From Nereocystis luetkeana (lineage: Eukaryota > Sar > Phaeophyceae > Laminariales > Laminariaceae): a stretch of DNA of 64,000 nt. The DNA lies in the NCBI GenBank assembly GCA_031213475.1, contig JARUPZ010000035.1, forward strand, positions 1,236,336 through 1,300,335, given 5' to 3'. The translations under genes and the position numbers were made by a program. The notes below the pieces were generated by a model that saw nothing but the letters and a program-made list of their open reading frames with translations, was not told the DNA's origin and searched no databases. Of the stretch, positions 23,501 to 35,900 are shown in pieces. Every line of letters begins with the position of its first letter. Within the stretch, counting starts at the first letter, position 1.

Positions 23501-26500
23501 ACGGAGGTAAAGTTACAGGGATCGTCTCGTGGTATCACTCGCGAACAGTCCCACGGGTATGTACGAGTAGGCACTGTGCGAGGAGGTTTAGGTATTCGAC
23601 TACGAGCGGTTGTTACTGGGCTATGGAGAGTTGACCCACATGAGCCACTCCACCTTTCCCCCTGCATTCGTCTACCCCTTTCCGGGCCGACATAATAAAG
23701 ACATCTTAAACTATCTTCTACACACTGCGTGTTGCAGTGCCTCGCTCACAGCCTAGTGTGGCTGTTGGGAGCTTATCCATCCATCGCTTATCAGCGCTAA
23801 TTGAACACGTTAACGCCTTATTGTTCGAGCAAGCAGCCTGATCATGCCGAGTGGAACCCCAGTGGACGGGTCGTCCGAGATGGACGACCTGACCAGTGTC
23901 TTGAGGCAGCTGGCGGCGGACAGGAGAGAAGACCAAGATCGACGCGAGAGCGACCGAGAGCTGCGACGTCAAGACGATGAGCGGTTAGTGAGGTTGCGTC
24001 TGGTGTTGCTGGTGATCGGGTCGGAACCGCTACCAGTGCAGGGGAAGTAAGGGGGGTCAGCTCCAGTGCGAGTTTGCCAGGTCTTGGCGCGGCAATAGGC
24101 CTGCCAAGGAGTGGTGCGAGTAGCAGCGTAGATGGTCATAAGGCTGAAGTTGGTTCTCGCGAATTTGGGAGTTTGAAGCAGTCGGTTCCTAAATTCAGTG
24201 GAAAGTCGGAAGATTTTCCATTGTGGAAGGAGCACTTCGAGGTGTTTACTTCCATGGTTGGGTGCACGTCGGCGTTCCTCGTAGATCATGATATGATGAT
24301 AGGCGACGTTACGAAGAACACTCAATATTTTCTGTCGCAGGGGTTCAGTGAGGAGCATGTTAAGACAGCTAGAGTAGCTTGGACTTGCCTGACTGAGAGC
24401 GTTGTGAACCGTGATCTGCTTGGTAGATTGTTCGCAACAAAATCACCTAGTGCTGGCTGGAGAATGTTGTGTGATAGGTTCATGCCCAAAGACCATGGCT
24501 GAACAGGTCAAGTGGTCGGTAGCGTTCGACTCCGCAAAACCCATGAAGTACTTTGGTCGGATAGACAAGATTGCAGGAGTGCTCGCGTCGCCAGGTGTGG
24601 TCGAGTCGGTAGCAGACGTCAACCGCAAGATCATCACGACCCTCACATCAGACTACAAAATAGAGGAACGTACTATCTTGTACCGTGAGGATGTCACTCG
24701 AGCGGAGATCGAGAGCATCATCCGACAGCGGTACTTGCGCCTTCCCGAAGGACGTGGGCCAGGCTCTATTTTCGAATGGAGCTGCTCGAGGTGGTCGTGC
24801 AGGTAGGGGCAGGCATAGAAGTAACGGTAAGCAGAGAGGTGGAAGTGACACCGCAAGTAAGAACAGTCAGGGTAGCAGTAGCAGTAACCCCCAAGCCCCC
24901 ACACATAACCCCCCCTCAGCGTTCGACAAAGTGAAAGGAAAATGCATTCGTTGCTTGGAACCCGGGCACACCTGGTCCCAGTGCAAGGCTCGCATCCCCC
25001 CTGCACCAGAACAGACATCAGGCGGAGGTGCGCAAGGCCAGAACAACGGCGGTGAGACCTTGCGAAGTGCATGCTTGGTACTAACGATGACTCGTGTAAT
25101 GAGGAACGCAGTGATTGCATAGGTGAGAAGTGGATAGCGGACAGTGGTGCATCCTTTCCCATGACCCATGCAGCTGACCTTTTGAGCGATGTAAGACTGT
25201 GCGAAGACAAGGTTATAATAGGTGACAACCATCTGATCGACGTGGTAGGGTACGGAACGCTGACTGTTGTATTCCCAGGAGATCTGACTGTCAAGCTGTT
25301 GGATGTGGCCTACGTGCCGGAAATCGCATTTAACTTGCTTTCGCTGATGGCTGCGCACAAGCAGGGAGTAACATTTACGACTGAGGAGAGAGACTTATGC
25401 ATTTCTCTTTTCAATGGGAGGTTGAGGTTTGAAGGTGATGGATCCACTTACTCCGGATTCGCTTACAGGATAGAGCCAGACGACGGCTATGTGCCGTTCC
25501 CCCTTGAAACCCCCAACCCTCCCGAGACTTGTGTTGAATATGGTTGCGATTTTCCCCTCGCTTTTCCCGTGCTTGCACCCGGTAGTACCGCGTCTACTGA
25601 GACTAGTGTAGACATCAACGTTTTTCACTGCGTGCCAGGTCACTCGAATGAACTACTCTTGCGAGAGACCGTGAAATCGCTCGGTCTAGAACTGGTAGGA
25701 AAACTTAAGCCCTGTACGGGATGCTCTATGGCGAAAGGCTACCGCAAGCCTATCCCTAACAGCACTAAATCACGCGCGACAGAGAAGTTGGGGAGAGCTT
25801 TTGTTGACCTCAGCGGACCTAAGAGAACACCTTCCCTGACGGGTGCGCGGTATGTCATGCTTGTAAAGGATGACTACTCTCGTCACGCGTGGGTGTATTT
25901 TCTGAAGCATAAATCGGATTCAGGAGACGCATTTAGGAAGTTTTTGGCTGACACGCGCGCCGACGGAGTACCCTCGAAAGTTGAAATAGTAAGGTCTGAT
26001 AACGGGGGGGAGTGTTTCGGTGGTGAGTTTGGAGCGGTGTGCAAACAGTATTGCATCAAGCAGGAATTCACCAATGCCGATAGCCCTAAGCAGAACGGTG
26101 TAGTAGAGAGAACGCTAGGTATCATCCAGAACGCGGGACTCGCCGCGTGCATCCAAGCGCCCACCATATTTCCTCACATTCAACTGCCACCGACTAAATC
26201 CCTGTGGGCGGAAGCGGTGCACTGGGCTTGTGACGCCCTGAACCACACCGCGACCACTGCAAACCCCGGGAACCGGTCGCCGCACGAAATGTGGTACGGA
26301 ACTGCCGCACCTGCTTCACCGCACCCGTTCCTTCATCCAGCGTTCTGTCGCTGGAAACGCCCGTCGAAGTCGCACCCCCGGGCCGAAAGCTGCTTTTACC
26401 TCGGGCCGGGCATCGACCACCCAAGTGACTCTTTGCGGATGCTCACGCGGGCGAACAAGGTCGTGGAAACAAGGGACGTGACCTGGGAGGCAACGCTTAG

Positions 26501-29476
26501 TACAGGAGCGCCGTCACCCCCGCTGCCGGAGATGCCGGAACAGGGAGGGACCGTGGACCGAGAAGAAGCGCCTGAGCCGGGAGGGACGGATGACTATGAA
26601 TCCGCCCCGACGACTCCACTGCCGGTGTTTGGGAGGGGAATTCCTCACCAACTCCGTGCGGTGTCTCCGATGACGCAAGCTGGCGGCGATTTGCAAGCCG
26701 AAAGTGAGGAGCTGAGCGATTCATCAACGGTCAGCAGCGAACCGCCCGAAAGCGACACTTCATCTCGAGATGACGACGATGCGTCCTCCTCTGACGATGG
26801 AGCTCCGACCCCGACTGCTATCCGGACTGCTGCGCGCCAACTTGGAGCGCACATATCAGGACCGGGCGATGGTGAAGAGATTCGGGAGGGAAGCACGAGA
26901 GCGCAGACCAGAGCGCTCAACCGGGAAGCGGCAACGGGGCTGATCAGTACGATCGGACCCTGAGAGGGAGGCCGCATATTCCATGCGCTACTGGCGGCGC
27001 AAGACACAGGCGGTGAACCTACTCGGTTGCCGGATTGCCTCCTCCAGGAGGCGGAACCGGAACCGACGTCTTACTCCGCGGCGCGTTCATCAATCCACTC
27101 TGGCGTTTGGGTGTAGGCTATGCAAGCGGAAATTGATGGACTAGAGGCCGCTGACACTTTCACTGAGATTTCCGAAGTTCCGGCGGGTAGCAATATTGTG
27201 GAATCAAAGTGGCTCTTGAAGTGGAAGGGCGACGAGCATGGCATGATCGATAGAGCTAAGGCGAGATTGGTAGCTAAGGGCTATAGTCAGGTAGAGGGAG
27301 TTGACTACTTTGATACGTTTGCCCCTACTGCATCAACCACGTCTAACCGCATCGTTGCCGCAATGGCATGCAAACTTGACTGGGACTTGAGGCACTTGGA
27401 CGTTGACCAGGCCTTTATTCAGTCAGAGTTGGATACCGAATTTTTTTTAAGGTTGCCCCCTGGGTGTGGGCGGTTATCGGGTAAGGTAGTCCGACTCAAC
27501 GAAGCTCTTTATGGGCTGAAGCGGAGTGGCCGCTCGTGGTATAAGCTACTGTCGTCAACCTTGGTTGAGTGTGGTTTTCAGCAGTGCTTGGTAGACCCGT
27601 GCGTCTTTCGACTGATGATGGCGAATGACGAGGTTGCAGCGATGCTGGTGGTCCACGTGGACGACATCAAGATCGCAGCCACCAAGGAAATCACGGATAC
27701 AGTAGTGGCGGATCTGAACAAGAGATTCCCTACGAAACACCTTGGCGAGGTTACGTGGTACATGGGTAGCGAGTACAAGAGAGATCGTGAGAAGGGGACC
27801 TTGGAGATTTCGCAGACTCAGTTTATTCGAAATGTTGTCGAACGTTTTGGAATCACGAAAACCAGCCCCATCCCCGCTTCTCCGTCATTGGACCTCAGGC
27901 ACGTGAGTGGTGAGGACCCTGCGGTGGACGCGAGATACCGCGAAATGGTGGGGAGTCTGATGTGGATTGCGAAACAGACGAGGCCGGACATCGCCAACGC
28001 AGTACGGGCGGTTGCGAGGTTTTCACATGAACCTAAGGAGGTACATGTTAAGGCGGCTAGGACGATAATCGAGTACCTGAGCGCAACGGCTCACTTGGGT
28101 CTGACGTTCAGGAAGGACAGTAAACTAGAGGAAGTGCAGTTGGAATATGACTTGGAGACGTACGTGGACGCGGACTACGCTCACAAGGCCGACGATAGGC
28201 GTTCGGTCTCTGGCGTGGCTGTCTGTTGCGATGGTACACTTGTGTCGTGGTTTTCTAGGACGCAGAAGTGCGTCACCCTGTCAACTACCGAGGCGGAGTA
28301 CGTAGCCATGGCCGATGGGGTGAAGGAAGCCCTTTACGTGAGAGGAGTGTTGGTTTTTCTGATGCCCAGTCTGGGGTCGCCGAGTATTGGAGTGTTTGAA
28401 GACAACAAAGGGGCGACAGACTTGGCCAAAAACCCATTGAGCTCATCCAACAGTAAGCACATCGATGTACGGTACCATTTTCTGCGCGAGTTGGTGGGGG
28501 GAGACTTGTCGGTTAAGTATCTCCGGACGGACGACCAGCATGCGGACATTCTCACGAAGGCTATTGGCAAAGAGAGTTTTGAGAAACACCGCCATTTTCT
28601 GTTAGGGATACAGTAATTTGTTGTTTGTGGATGGTGTTTGTTTGTGCTATCGAGGCTTGTTAGTTGATCCAGCGCCAGGGAGGGTGTTCGATATAGCTTG
28701 TCTCAACGAACAGCCTAGCAATAAGTTACGGTTACATACGTTGTGTCACGGAGGTAAAGTTACAGGGATCGTCTCGTGGTATCACTCACGAGCAGTCCCA
28801 CGGGTATGTACGAGTAGGCACTATGCGAGGAGGTTTAGGTATTCGACTACGAGCGGTTGTTACTGGGCTGTGGAGAGTTGACCCACGTGACCCACTCCAC
28901 CTTTCCCCCTGCATTCGTCTACCCCTTTCCGGGCCGACATAATAAAGACATCTTAAACTATCTTCTACACACTGCGTGTTGCAGTGCCTCGCTCACAGCC
29001 TAGTGTGGCTGTTGGGAGCTTATCCATCCATCGCATATCAGCGCTAATTGAACATGGCATCCTCTCACCGACGGCTCGTATGAAATTCATATCGTGTCTC
29101 TCTGCCTGCGCCCTTACCTGGTACAACGGTATACGACATTGAGATCACGGTGCGCATCGCACCATCTCGAAACGCTTTACTTGTACCAGGGTACCAGGTA
29201 TCATATACGTACGTACGTACCAGGTATATATTACTGCTGTAAATTCTTTGCGTAAAAGTGTTGGATTTGAGTCAACGCAGGTCTACGTGTAGACTGTAGA
29301 CCAAGCTCTGCATCCTACCAGGTACCAGGTATACGCGTACTGCTGCTGCTGTGACGCTGCTGTGGCTGATGCTGTTGTGTTGTTGAAAGTACAAGGTGTT
29401 GGTTCATCTGGCTGTCCCTCACCTTCCCAAAAGATCCTTCTCCGATCCGCTCCAGCACGTGATACTGGGAGAACAT
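14565..29476 (-). CDS. STK36: Fused-type Ser/Thr kinase with C-terminal ARM repeats (STK36/TIO homologue)
   Basis: Five exons on the minus strand, all introns phase 0: 29476-29423, 21681-21481, 20743-18653, 18330-17470 and 17063-14565. The product is about 1,901 residues; animal STK36 and plant TIO are about 1,300. Exon 1 is [18 protein letters not shown], the glycine loop. Exon 2 has the catalytic Lys (VALKF) and the helix C Glu (RQEIAIL). Exon 3 has HRDMKPQN near residue 125, DFG near 144 and YMAPELVM, and the kinase domain ends near residue 255. A long Gly/Asp/Ser-rich linker follows. From about residue 1680 there are ARM-type repeats ([28 protein letters not shown]). Fused proteins act in central-pair assembly and Hedgehog signalling in animals and in cytokinesis in plants; which applies here is unknown. 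Intron 1 (29422-21682) carries a copia element and intron 4 (17469-17064) is short. The acceptor of exon 5 is the least certain join. Confidence 0.88.
22472..22967. repeat. Two-copy 250 bp tandem duplication
   Basis: Two almost identical units start at 22472 and 22722, each beginning GCACGTTTTGAGTATATTTA and ending near CATGCACCAA. Only a few substitutions separate them. They lie in intron 1 of the Fused-type gene, upstream of the copia element. Long frames through them are by-products of the repeat. Confidence 0.85.
23438..23807 (+). repeat. 5' LTR of the copia element
   Basis: It has TG...CA ends and is 370 bp long, with AATAAAGACATC, a likely polyadenylation signal, near 23696. It matches 28685-29054 except at about eight positions. 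Confidence 0.95.
23844..25070 (+). pseudogene. copia gag, frameshifted
   Basis: Gag coding is spread over at least three frames: 23844-24050, 24074-24502, a stretch continuing to about 24800, and another from about 24685 to 25120. Recognisable parts are a charged N-terminal helix, the [15 protein letters not shown] segment typical of copia gag, and a zinc knuckle [14 protein letters not shown] (CX2CX4HX4C) near 24945. The frame changes and stops mean no intact Gag is made from this copy. The nucleocapsid would package element RNA in an active relative. Confidence 0.85.
25071..28616 (+). pseudogene. copia pol (protease, integrase, RT, RNase H) with two in-frame stops
   Basis: One frame runs through the whole of pol but is broken by a TGA at 26961-26963 and a TAG near 27114. 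Before the first stop are the protease motif ADSGAS, a pre-integrase zinc site (HCVPGH with CTGC), and the integrase Asp-Asp-Glu set ([21 protein letters not shown]). After the second stop are the RT blocks ([42 protein letters not shown]) and RNase H ([28 protein letters not shown]), ending with [12 protein letters not shown]. Both stops lie in the poorly conserved linker between integrase and RT, so they are recent lesions or sequencing differences rather than long-term decay. Confidence 0.93.
28677..28684 (+). promoter_or_regulatory. Polypurine tract of the copia element
   Basis: A purine run AGGGAGGG directly abuts the 3' LTR, the expected position of the plus-strand primer. Confidence 0.7.
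28685..29054 (+). repeat. 3' LTR of the copia element
   Basis: 370 bp copy of the 5' LTR, followed immediately by TGGCA, the second half of the target-site duplication. Confidence 0.95.
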
Positions 29477-29988
29477 AATTTCCAGACAGAAAACACTCCT
29501 CCCACCTCTGGAGAAGATTCACGCCACTTTCCCGAAGCTCAGAGCCCTTGCCGGTCCGATGGACAAGCTGGGTCTCTGAGAACTGCTCAAAATGAAAAAT
29601 GGCGCAAAGCAAGGGGCCAGTATATCGATATTGGCAGATAAAGACGCTAAAATTCAAATTTCCAGCACACTCCGAGAGCGCTGTTTCGAGTAGTGAGGGA
29701 GGAGTCGCCGCTCGTCTAATCTCTGAATGAGGAAACTACGCACACAACGGTCTGCCACTAAGTCCCCACTGAAGTAACCAGGGGTCCAGAGAGCTGTGTG
29801 TTAAACACCACTGACCGCTGCACATCGAAGACGACTGGACGCTTGCGGCTGGCTTACGCCTTGGCAACGAAGTGCATGCCCCCTAAACAAACACGCCGCA
29901 AAGTTACCTTGAACTCTTGTCGGGACGTTTACGTTCAGCCATGATTTCATTCTGAAGCCGTAGAACCCAAGCCATAAGTGCGGGCACC
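29477..29988. promoter_or_regulatory. Divergent promoter between the Fused-type kinase and golgin genes
   Basis: The start codons at 29476 (minus) and 29989 (plus) diverge from this 512 bp gap, so it should hold both 5' UTRs and promoters. No core element was recognised. Confidence 0.5.
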
Positions 29989-32900
29989 ATGCAGGGATGG
30001 GCCAAGGGCCTGAAGGACCGCGTCGAGCGGACAGCGACCCAGCTATCGACCCAGGCATCCACGGCGTTCACCCCTTCGGATGAAGAGGAGCAAGCAAATA
30101 GCGTCTCTCAGCCTCTGGTGACAACAACTTCTAGCTCCGGTCCAGCTGGGAACAACACAGCTCAGCAAGGGGCAGGGGACGCGAATCCCTCCGCTGGAGG
30201 TGCGTATCTCTACCGGATTGGTGTGTCCAAGGAGGTGTGTGCGGCGCACGGGCTGCAAGGAACCTCGATTGAGCTTGAGTCATGGTACGGCAGATTAAAA
30301 GCTCGTGCAAGATTGCCGACTTCCCAAGCTTCAGCATTTCTGCGCAGGAAACAGCAGTAGATGTGATGGCTCGACCTTTCCGTACAGCAGTATGATTCCA
30401 CCACTGCTGTAGCCAGTTCCCCTGTCGTTTCTCGTTTGTCACTGGTGTCACAGACCGGTACGGTACCCTGCACCAGGTACTCCTGGTGTATTGCTTGCTG
30501 CTGTACCAAGAAGAGCACTCCCAGGGGACCGCGGCTTTTCCATCCATTACACGACCATGTACCATGATCCCCGCCACGCCACGCCGCTTGTTTTACTCCA
30601 CCCTTTGTCGACCTCCTCTCCTGCTTGGCGAGATGACGGACGGGTTTTCCCGCACACGCGATGTATTCTGAACTCACGGCTTCACGTTCACCCGTCAACA
30701 CAGAAGGTGTTGCTGTTTTTTCTCATTTCTCATCTCTGGGTGTATGACACGCGTATACAGGCTGAGCACTCTGTAATACCTGGTAGGTACAATAATACCT
30801 GGTACTCGTCACAGCTATCGTACTCCGTCTCCTCCAAAAACGCGTTCTATCTATGATACGGTGCTACGATACTCCTTGTAGGGTTCACGCTTTTTGGCTA
30901 AAATATTTTCTGAATGACGGAGCTCCTTTCCCCTTTTATTAATAGGACGGCAACCCTGTTGTGGGGACAAGCTTTGGGGACACACTATTAAAATACTTGG
31001 AATTCGAGTGGTTTGTCCCCGAAACGAGACTGCAGCCCTAAAAATTGTAACCCAGAATAGTCGGAACGCCCCTCTTCTTTTTTCGCGATATTTACTATTA
31101 ACCCTTTTAGAACCGCAGTCCCGTATTGGGGACAAACCGCTCAAATTTTGAGTAGTTTGTCCCCAAAACGGGACTGGGGTTCTACAGGGGTTAATACCTA
31201 CCATACCTACCTGGTATTTGTATGCACCTGGGCCATGGGATGGTTCATCTGGTTGTACCTTCAATCATTTCAAAAAACTTTTTTTTCAAAATCGCTCCTC
31301 AAGCGAAGAACCTTACAAAAAAGTTGGCGTGCACCTCTTTATCTCGGCGTGTGTCCATAATCGTCTGCTCTGTTCTCCTCTTTGTCAGTGTTTCCGAAGG
31401 AGGCCGAATAATGCTTGCGTGTTTCGTCGTGAAAAAAACGCGAAATCAGGATGCGAAACGCCGGACCTCGAGATGACGGGACGAGCGGTGTCATGTTTTG
31501 TGTTTGCAAAGGACATAATGTAGTGCTGTGTAGCTCGATCGAGGTGAGCTGCTTCGAAGAGAAGATTGAGATTGAGATTCATCTACTCGTACTTGTTGAA
31601 GACTGACTACCGTGTTCTGACCGACAAAATAATCTGTCACTTTTCTTTACGGGGTGTCGTGCGCGGTCTGTACGAGTGCTGCTGTTCGCAGCTTTCTCCT
31701 GTTCTCCTTGCCAAGTCAATTATGTACGGGTGGTGTCATACCTGGTAGGTACGCATTCCTTTAAACAGAGAGTTTCAGCACCACTGCCGACGGCCGCTGC
31801 TGATGTGCAGTTTGTCCTGCAGCAGCAGTTCTCGAAGAAACCACATAAAAATCCTTCGACGTAAAAATTAAAAATCAAATACAAAGTAGATGATGGTCTT
31901 TTGGTCGGTCGCCGGGAAGAAAAGCAACACCCGAAACGGTTGGTATTAGTGTGGGGTACCGTACCGAAAAATTCGGTAGACAGCAGTAAATACACCTATC
32001 TTGGTTCTTGGCCGTACCTGGGTATCTTCGGGTCTTCGGACCTCTCCCGCTTCTGACCGCCTCTCCCCGCGGTTTCTTCGCTGGGGGGTGCCTCCGCCTC
32101 GTCTGCAACGGCCGGCGTTCCGGATCCGCCCGCTCACCGCCGTAGGGCCTGCGCGAGGCCTTGACTTCGAGATCTACGAGATCTCCGAAAAATGGTGCCC
32201 TGTGAGCATTTTGGCGCATAACTTACTGACTACCTACAGGGCTTACCTCTCTGCGTGCTTTTTTACGTACAGTACGTACGTGTTCTCTGACCTCCGACCC
32301 ATGGGGGGGGGTCGGCTACGTACCCTGCCGGCGTCGCCATTGTGGAGGCCTGCGCAGGAGGCTGTGTGCTCGAATCTGGGAGAAAACTGGCACGCCCCGA
32401 GAACACACGCCACCCAGGTCGCGTCGAGAGCTGTCGTCGATAAAAAATTATTTCCGAGAGAGAAGAGAGAGCTATGTACACCTAAAGTACGTATGTAGTC
32501 TACAGCAGCAAGTGTGATATGTATACTCGTACAGAGTTGGAGAAGAAGCAACACATTCACTACTGTCAACGTTACTGCGGAGCTAAGTATGCTCTGTACC
32601 GCAGCAGCTGTGGTCGCACGCTCTGGGCCGTCCTACTACATAAGTATACGTACGTAGCTTTCTCATAGAGATTCTTGTCGGCAGAAATAGGCCGGGGATA
32701 TGGAAAACGACGATTGCAAACGGGGAGGTAATAAGACCTATGCCAATGGTACAGCGAAGTTGCAATAAAAAGTTTGAATTTCAAAGATACCCGCCAAAAA
32801 AAATCAGAACACGCTTCCTATGGGCCACCTAAAAAAAAAAAAAGTTCCTAACTTTTGGAAAAGCCCGAAAAAAGAAAATCTGGGGCCGATGTTGGGCCAA

Positions 32901-35900
32901 CATCGGCTTGAGAAAAACTCAGGCCGATCTTTCGTTCGAAGCGGCGAGATTCCGAGTCCTCGACAGACATCGATCAACAAAACCAACGATTGCGTCACGA
33001 ATTCTGAACGGAGTGCGCTCGTTAGGGGCTCCGACCCACCCTAGGGTCACCGTCTTCACACCATGGCCGGTGTCATGTGGCGGGAGCTGACCAAGCGTGT
33101 GATAAAAAAACATTCGGCCGCTGGTTTGCTCAAAACAGAAGACAAAACTGCTCCATCCGTCTTGAATGGCAAAAAATAGTCTTTTTTTCAGGTTTGGGAG
33201 GATACCGTGGGACGCCGCCGGCAAGCTCTCGCCCCCTAGACCATGGATTCGCCTGATATCTTCGAGGCCGTCATCTATACTCGTTGGGCTTGCCAGATAC
33301 CGAGTGGGTTGGCCGTGGGCTGAGTCTATGTCGAGATCGAGGGTCGATTGTCGCACGAGCTGGTTTCGATCTCCGTGTTGACAATTTGCGACCAGAAAAA
33401 CACAAATTGCGCCGCCTGCAGCCGTTGGGGGAAAAAAAAGAAAACATCAAACATTTTTCTCTTTTTTCCCCACAGCGGCGGTACGAGAAAATTTTCGGCT
33501 GTTTTTTTAATGCCATATATTTGAAAAAAAACTTTTCAACTTCGCGTTTCCATTGGCATAGGTCATATATAAGCGTGATTTTTTGTCGCTTTTGTTTCTT
33601 GCGGCAGAACTACACAGTACATTGAGGCGCGTAGATACAGACAGCAGCATACGTGCGGTCGGATATGTATCGAAGATGTGTACGACTATGTGCCTACCAC
33701 CAGCTGTGAGTAGTCCTATACCTGGTACTGTATACACGGGTTGGATGTGTGTGACCAGTATCCAAGATGCACACACGTATCTACATCTACAGTAGTTACT
33801 CGTAGTTGTTTTACTGCTGTAGTTGCTGGTGTTGTCCGCCCGTCTCGAAGGTGTGTAGGAGGCGCGGTCGAAACTCTCGCGCGAAGTAGGCAGAGGCGTA
33901 CATCATAGCATACAATGGCTGTGTCAGGTTTGTGACCAAGATACTATAAACAGTACGCAAGTACGAGTACAGCAGCAGTACAGCACTACCTGGTATACCC
34001 ATTTACTATTAATACGAGAGGACGGCAGTCACTACAGCTAGTAGTACCAGGTAATTGTTCTCGTGGGCAGTGTGTGGAGCGCTCTCAAATCTTGGCAGCG
34101 CGTTCTTGTCGACAATGGCGAGGAGGTCGTGCCGTCGATTCAAGTTCGGGGGTCAAGTGAGGCCTCCTGCCACGGCCGGCGGGGCGGTTCCGCGCATCCT
34201 GTGCACTTTGAGAATTGTGGCCTTTTCTGGGCCTCTTTTCGTGTTTCGGCCCTCCCGTTCGTATGATATAATATACACATACATACGTACGTACCCCTTG
34301 CTTCTTCCTCTCCCTGTTGGTTTTATTCAGGTGTTCTCCAGTCATGTTGGTCGGCTGGTGTAATGTTGTAGATCTATACCTGTACCAGGTATAGTATGAA
34401 ATACCGATGACCCTTTTAGGACCGCAGTCCCGTTTTGGGGGCAAACCAGTCAAATTCGAGGTACTTTGTCCCCAAAACGGGACTGCGGTCCTACTGATAG
34501 AAGGGTTGAGAAAACACGAAAACAAGCTGCTGTTCGTCAAAAGAAACACGGGAAACGAACAAACAGTAGTCGACACACAGAAATCGTCATGTTCGCCTTT
34601 CGTTCTGGTTTCACGTGCCAACTGGACCAACCAGAATGCCGGAATCAAACAGCACGTCAGCACTATTTCATGCCTTTCAGTAGCACTACGAAAAGTTGTT
34701 TTCAAACTTCTAAACATTCCAGATAAAGTACAAAAAATTACCGGTGTCCGCCTTTTGTTCCAGGACGGCGAAGCCACCCTCGGGTCGGACCGAGCTTCGG
34801 GATCGTAGCCTCAGGTTGGAGTTAGAGCTGGGAGTTGGGTCGTGATACCGTGGTTTAGGAAAATACGGAATTACAAAAAGAAATGAAAAAAGGCATAAAA
34901 AGCCTACCTGGTATACATGTACGTACATGTTTTATTTTTATTTTGTACCTTTACCTGGCAAGTTTAGCGTGGCACGCCTGGTAGAGGGACGTCTGTAGGC
35001 TCCCATGATTATTTCGCTGTGATGCACATATATATATATACATGGTATAATATACGATACGCGTACCTATACTATTAATGCTGCTGCGCTGCGCTTTCAC
35101 ATCATCCAGTAGTATGATACTATCGTATCAGGTGTTATTACGGGGGGCCATAGTTAACAGGACCAAATATTGTTAGTAAAAATGGTCAATCATATAGGTT
35201 TTTATGTACACCATAGGTCCTGTTAACTATTACGGGGGGCCATAGTTAACAGGACCAAATTTTGTCAGTAAAAATGGTTAAACATACTGGTTTTTATGTA
35301 TACCATAGGTCCTGTTAACTATGGTCCCCCGTAATAGGGTCCTCCGTAATAGTACGGGGGAAAAAATCCCTCTCTTGAGACTGATCCTGCTGCTCCTACT
35401 GCGCAACTGCCTTTATAGATCGCTGCTGTGCTCCCTCAGAAGCGCTCCCTGTTATGTTGTTTCCTCCCAAAACGGCCGGGAAGCTGTCTGTACCCCCTAA
35501 AGGAGCGAGCTGACCCCTTAGCTACAGCTCCAGTTGGTGCATACCGGTATACCCTTACCGGGCACAGCATGGCACGCCATTCGAGGCAGGTACCGGTAGT
35601 CCAGCGAGATGGGAGCGACCGATGCTAAGCGATCGAGGTAAGCGATTGGGCCAAGCCATCAAGTTACGCGGTCGAGCTAAGCGACCGAGCTAAGCGATCA
35701 AGCTAAGCGACCGAGCTATGCGACTGAGCTGGGCGATCGTGCTACTTGTTATGGGCGATCAGCCTGGGCAACGGAGCTAAGCGACCGACCAAAAACTAAT
35801 ATATCGATCGACCTGAGTGACCGATCGCACCGTGGCAATAACTAGCTTGCTGTCCAGTCTCTCAGTCCTGCGTGTTCTGTTTTCGGCCCTACTTTTTTTT

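Larger units (their letters stand above)
23438..29054 (+). mobile_element. Ty1/copia LTR retrotransposon, full length but decayed
   Basis: Two 370 bp LTRs bound the element and begin TGTTCGATATAGC and end GCTAATTGAACA. It is flanked by the 5 bp target duplication TGGCA (23433-23437 and 29055-29059). Domain order is gag, protease, integrase, reverse transcriptase, RNase H, which defines Ty1/copia. Eight differences between the LTRs, counted by eye, give about 2 percent divergence. Frameshifts in gag and two in-frame stops in pol make this copy non-autonomous. A standard tRNA primer-binding site was not recognised after the 5' LTR. The element is antisense within intron 1 of the Fused-type kinase gene. 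Confidence 0.95.
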
